Origin: Artemisia argyi
Taxonomy: Eukaryota > Streptophyta > Magnoliopsida > Asterales > Asteraceae
Reading direction: 5' to 3'
Assembly (NCBI GenBank): GCA_030686995.1
Contig: CM060709.1
Coordinates: forward strand, 303,381,357-303,445,356
Length of the DNA: 64,000 nucleotides
The first letter of the stretch is position 1. Each line of letters starts with the position of its first letter. The position numbers and the translations under genes are program-made. The notes beneath the pieces are model-generated. The model was not told the origin of the DNA. It made no database searches and saw nothing but the letters and a program-made list of their open reading frames with translations. Positions 61,616 through 64,000 of this stretch are shown here, in pieces.

Positions 61616-61720
61616 CTAGACGAGTACCCGTGCATAGCAACGGGATTTCTAGCGGCAAACAATTATATTTGTTATAACTAGACGAGTACCCGTGCATAGC
61701 AACGGAATTTTATAACGGTA
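61616..61720. repeat. Two 62-bp-spaced copies of a CCCGTGCATAGCAACGG motif
   Basis: CTAGACGAGTACCCGTGCAT onward occurs at 61616 and 61678. Each copy contains a CCCGTTGC-type dyad (CCCGTGCATAGCAACGGG). Similar dyads mark repeat ends in many plant genomes. Confidence 0.7.
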
Positions 61721-62939
61721 GATAGTTTCATTGATAAAAAAAAGTTTGTGGGTTAAAAACTCAAAATAATAAGTCGAAAAAACGGGTAAAATTAAACCGG
61801 TCAACCCGCCGGATTGAATAAAAAAAAGGTCAAATTAAACCGGTCAACCCACCCGGTTTGAAGCAACCCGGGTCAACCCGGTTTTCGATGTGTATTAATA
61901 GTTTTCAGCTTTGCATATGCTTTACGAAAATAATGTAAGTTTCCTTAGATAGATGACTGAATTTTAAAGTTTTTTTTGAAAATAATATAAGTTTCCTTAA
62001 ATAGATGATTGAATTTTTAAGTTTGACAAAGATTAAGTTTTTCACTCTTTCACTTTGTCTGTTTTCTCTTTATAGATAGTATAGATTGGTTCCCATATAA
62101 ATATAGTAGGCGTGTTTTCATTTTGATAAGTTGGTCCAAGATTAAGTTTTTCACTTTTTCACTTTTTCACTTGTACATTTGGTTAGACCTGTGACATCAA
62201 GATGACGCAGAAACCAAGCTTAATAGATTTGAATAACACAGTAACGTAACACTATTTATGTATTGAGTTTTATTTTTATAAAAAAAGTCAGACCCTATTT
62301 ATGTATATTCAACTGTGTAATCAGTAATGAGTTTCAACATTTCCATTTACTTTTCACTTGTGTAATCTCCATTAATTGCATAGCTGTATTTTCTTATTAT
62401 TTTGCATGACTGCATGTGTTTTATGGTCCACGTTTCCTTGCTTATAACTACATTCCAAATTAAGTTTTACAAGGGTATTATGGGCATTGACCAAAAGTTA
62501 AGATTTCACTTTTTCACTTTGACTATTTTTCCATTATAAGTAGTTAAGATATGGCTATAATGTTTCATGTGACGTTTATAAATAAAACAAAAAATAATCA
62601 AAATGTAACTGACAAAAATTCTCGCATGCCAACTTTGTGTTGTGTTGTCTATCACCCATTAAGTTCATCATCTTAAACAACAATAAAAACAAGAACAACC
62701 TCTACGATGTTGCAACTATGTACATGTAGAGTTTGAACGCATAAACTAAATAATGCTTTAGTTTCTTACTTTCATCCTTTGATATGAATAGCTTTTTAGT
62801 TTCCATTTTTTAGCCTCTTTGTCACTCTCTTTTTCTTTTTCTTGTTTTTTTCAAAATGCTGCAAAAAGACCAAAACGTCCTAAGCCTAAAGATGTTTTTA
62901 TTGGATGAAGAGACACATTAGAAACAAAAATTAGAATAG
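61721..62939. other. Intergenic with short degenerate repeats
   Basis: AAACCGGTCAACCC-type motifs recur at 61794-61885. AGATTAAGTTTTTCACT recurs at 62029 and 62140. No gene. The left edge of any element carrying the gene fragments beyond 62940 may lie here. Confidence 0.45.
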
Positions 62940-62974
62940 GAAGTGTTGCTGCTACAAAGCAGATTATCACAACT

Positions 62975-63218
62975 GCAGGTCAGTCAAGACGATTTACTTT
63001 GCTGTATGATTTCTAATGATGCGTTTGTCAAAATATATGATGTGCCCAACTATGACATGATGGTCATGTTAAAACTTCCATATATACCTGGTGTTGTTCA
63101 ATGGGTTTACAAAGGGAATGTCAAAGCCAAGCTTGCTATTAGCGATCTTAACTCCTCATTTGTGCATATATATGACGCTCGAGCTGGAACAAATGAACAC
63201 ATCATTTCAGTTGAATGA
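62975..63218 (+). pseudogene. Fragment of a CYP71-like WD40 cyclophilin gene
   Basis: Encodes VSQDDLLCCMISNDAFVKIY, then NYDMMVMLKLPYIPGVVQWV and SSFVHIYDARAGTNE. This closely follows the WD40-repeat part of plant peptidyl-prolyl isomerase CYP71, a nuclear chromatin protein. The prolyl-isomerase domain is absent. The frame ends at a TGA (63216-63218) soon after the conserved part. It is a single piece of a larger gene, adjacent to pieces of two unrelated genes. Confidence 0.8.
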
Positions 63219-63339
63219 AATTCGTTTCTGTCAACTTTAGAAGAAAACATCTTTACATGGCTAATGGGACACTAAGAGAACATTTTACAATACAAAAAAT
63301 AAATTGTTAACATGAAAGCAACAACTTGATATTTGCATA

Positions 63340-63700
63340 GGTGCAGCTATAGGTCTGCACTACCTTCGCACATGTGCCAAACACACCATTATCCATCGTG
63401 ATGTCAAAACAACCAACATCCTCTTGGATTAAAAATGGGCTGCTAAAGTGTCAGATTTCGGGCCATCAAAGATAGGTCCCACCATGGATTACACTCATGT
63501 AAGCACTGTTGTGAAGGGTAGTTTTAGGTATTTAGATCCTGAATACTACCGAAGGTAAAAGTTGACGGAAAAGTCAGATGTCTACTCTTTTGGGGTTGTT
63601 CTCTTTGAGATCTTATCTTCCTGGCCAGCCCTAAATACGAAACTTGAAAAAGACCAAGTGAGCTTAGCTGAATGGGCGTTACACTGTCATAAAAAGGTAC
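63340..63700 (+). pseudogene. Fragment of a CrRLK1L-type receptor kinase gene, two in-frame stops
   Basis: Starts at a likely exon border (ATAG/GTGCAGC) and encodes [14 protein letters not shown] (catalytic loop), [11 protein letters not shown] (the DFG region, with Pro where Leu is usual), [16 protein letters not shown] (Arg where Gly is usual), then LTEKSDVYSFGVVLFEIL. This is the kinase domain of the FERONIA/CrRLK1L group. TAA codons interrupt the frame at about 63429 and 63557. The N-lobe, membrane segment and malectin-like ectodomain are absent. Confidence 0.85.
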
Positions 63701-63804
63701 AAAACAATACTAAACCAGCTTACATGCATGAAAAAGATTTTTCCAGCAATTAATTGGTTGCAATGTTCTACATAGACCAAAACTTGTAGGTAGGTACCTC
63801 AATA

Positions 63805-63930
63805 TCAATACTCTGATGGGGAGATGACGTCATCAATATTCAAGATCAGCTTCACGACTTGTGTGGCAAGTAAGATCTGCTGTTGCTTCCCGATTAAGGT
63901 GTCAAGCAATGATTGTTTTCCTACATTATC
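63805..63930 (-). pseudogene. Fragment of a CCT epsilon (TCP-1 subunit 5) gene, last exon
   Basis: On the - strand it encodes [20 protein letters not shown], then [11 protein letters not shown] and a TGA, which closely follows the C-terminus of plant chaperonin CCT subunit epsilon. The residues upstream (about 63900-63987) no longer resemble the chaperonin, so only the terminal part is present. It is opposite in strand to the two neighbouring fragments. Confidence 0.75.
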
Positions 63931-64000
63931 AAACAAGAATGTGTTAAATGCGTCTCGAATGCAACCACAACACTGCCAAAATATCATAATACAAGGAGTC

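Overview
The window is plant nuclear DNA: intron-rich genes with GT-AG splice sites in AT-rich, repeat-dense surroundings. The protein families and transposon content fit a eudicot. The conserved gypsy C-terminal relic and the SINE type resemble what I associate with Asteraceae, but the lineage is inference. Three genes look functional: (1) a HOTHEAD-like GMC oxidoreductase, + strand, six exons between 26090 and 37479, 594 aa; (2) an ankyrin-repeat/PGG membrane protein, - strand, six exons between 41658 and 38611, 618 aa; (3) a single-exon NDR1/HIN1-like LEA_2 protein, + strand, 56473-57216. A possible - strand spliced unit of unknown nature lies at 42650-46250. All other coding sequence belongs to transposons or broken gene pieces.

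Layout. 1-3070: intergenic DNA, a GGTCCGG-rich hAT-like element, and a 5'-truncated LINE with a 13-bp target duplication. 3668-16056: a Ty3/gypsy element arranged LTR-internal-LTR-partial internal, seen as a near-identical 6,695-bp tandem repeat, apparently nested in an older repeat. 16057-25940: gene-free DNA with hAT, Stowaway-like, Tourist-like and SINE insertions, most with recognisable target duplications. 26090-37479: the HOTHEAD-like gene, whose 7.8-kb second intron holds a 6.65-kb CACTA element containing a 41-bp minisatellite, a large CAC/GTG strand-switch microsatellite, an end of a second CACTA element and coding-like fragments. 38600-42220: the ankyrin/PGG gene with its promoter. 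46297-52450: a duplicated 3' end of the HOTHEAD-like gene, split by a chromovirus-type gypsy element (46417-51825) that itself carries a 225-bp hAT MITE, so three events can be ordered. 52514-56197: Stowaway and Mutator-type foldback MITEs. 56473: the NHL gene. 58000-62900: mostly featureless DNA with small MITEs. 62940-63990: a cluster of broken pieces from three unrelated genes (CYP71-like WD40, CrRLK1L-type kinase, CCT epsilon), as expected of a gene-capturing Helitron or Pack-MULE.

The genes do not form a pathway. HOTHEAD-like enzymes are linked to cuticle formation and floral organ separation, PGG ankyrin proteins to membrane stress or defence signalling, and NHL proteins to membrane-associated defence. 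The main interest is in genome structure: nested transposons dated by target duplications, a giant transposon-filled intron, an intron hairpin beside a duplication breakpoint, an in-frame 99-nt intron, and captured gene fragments. All exon models come from reading splice sites and frame by eye; no alignment or expression data were available.
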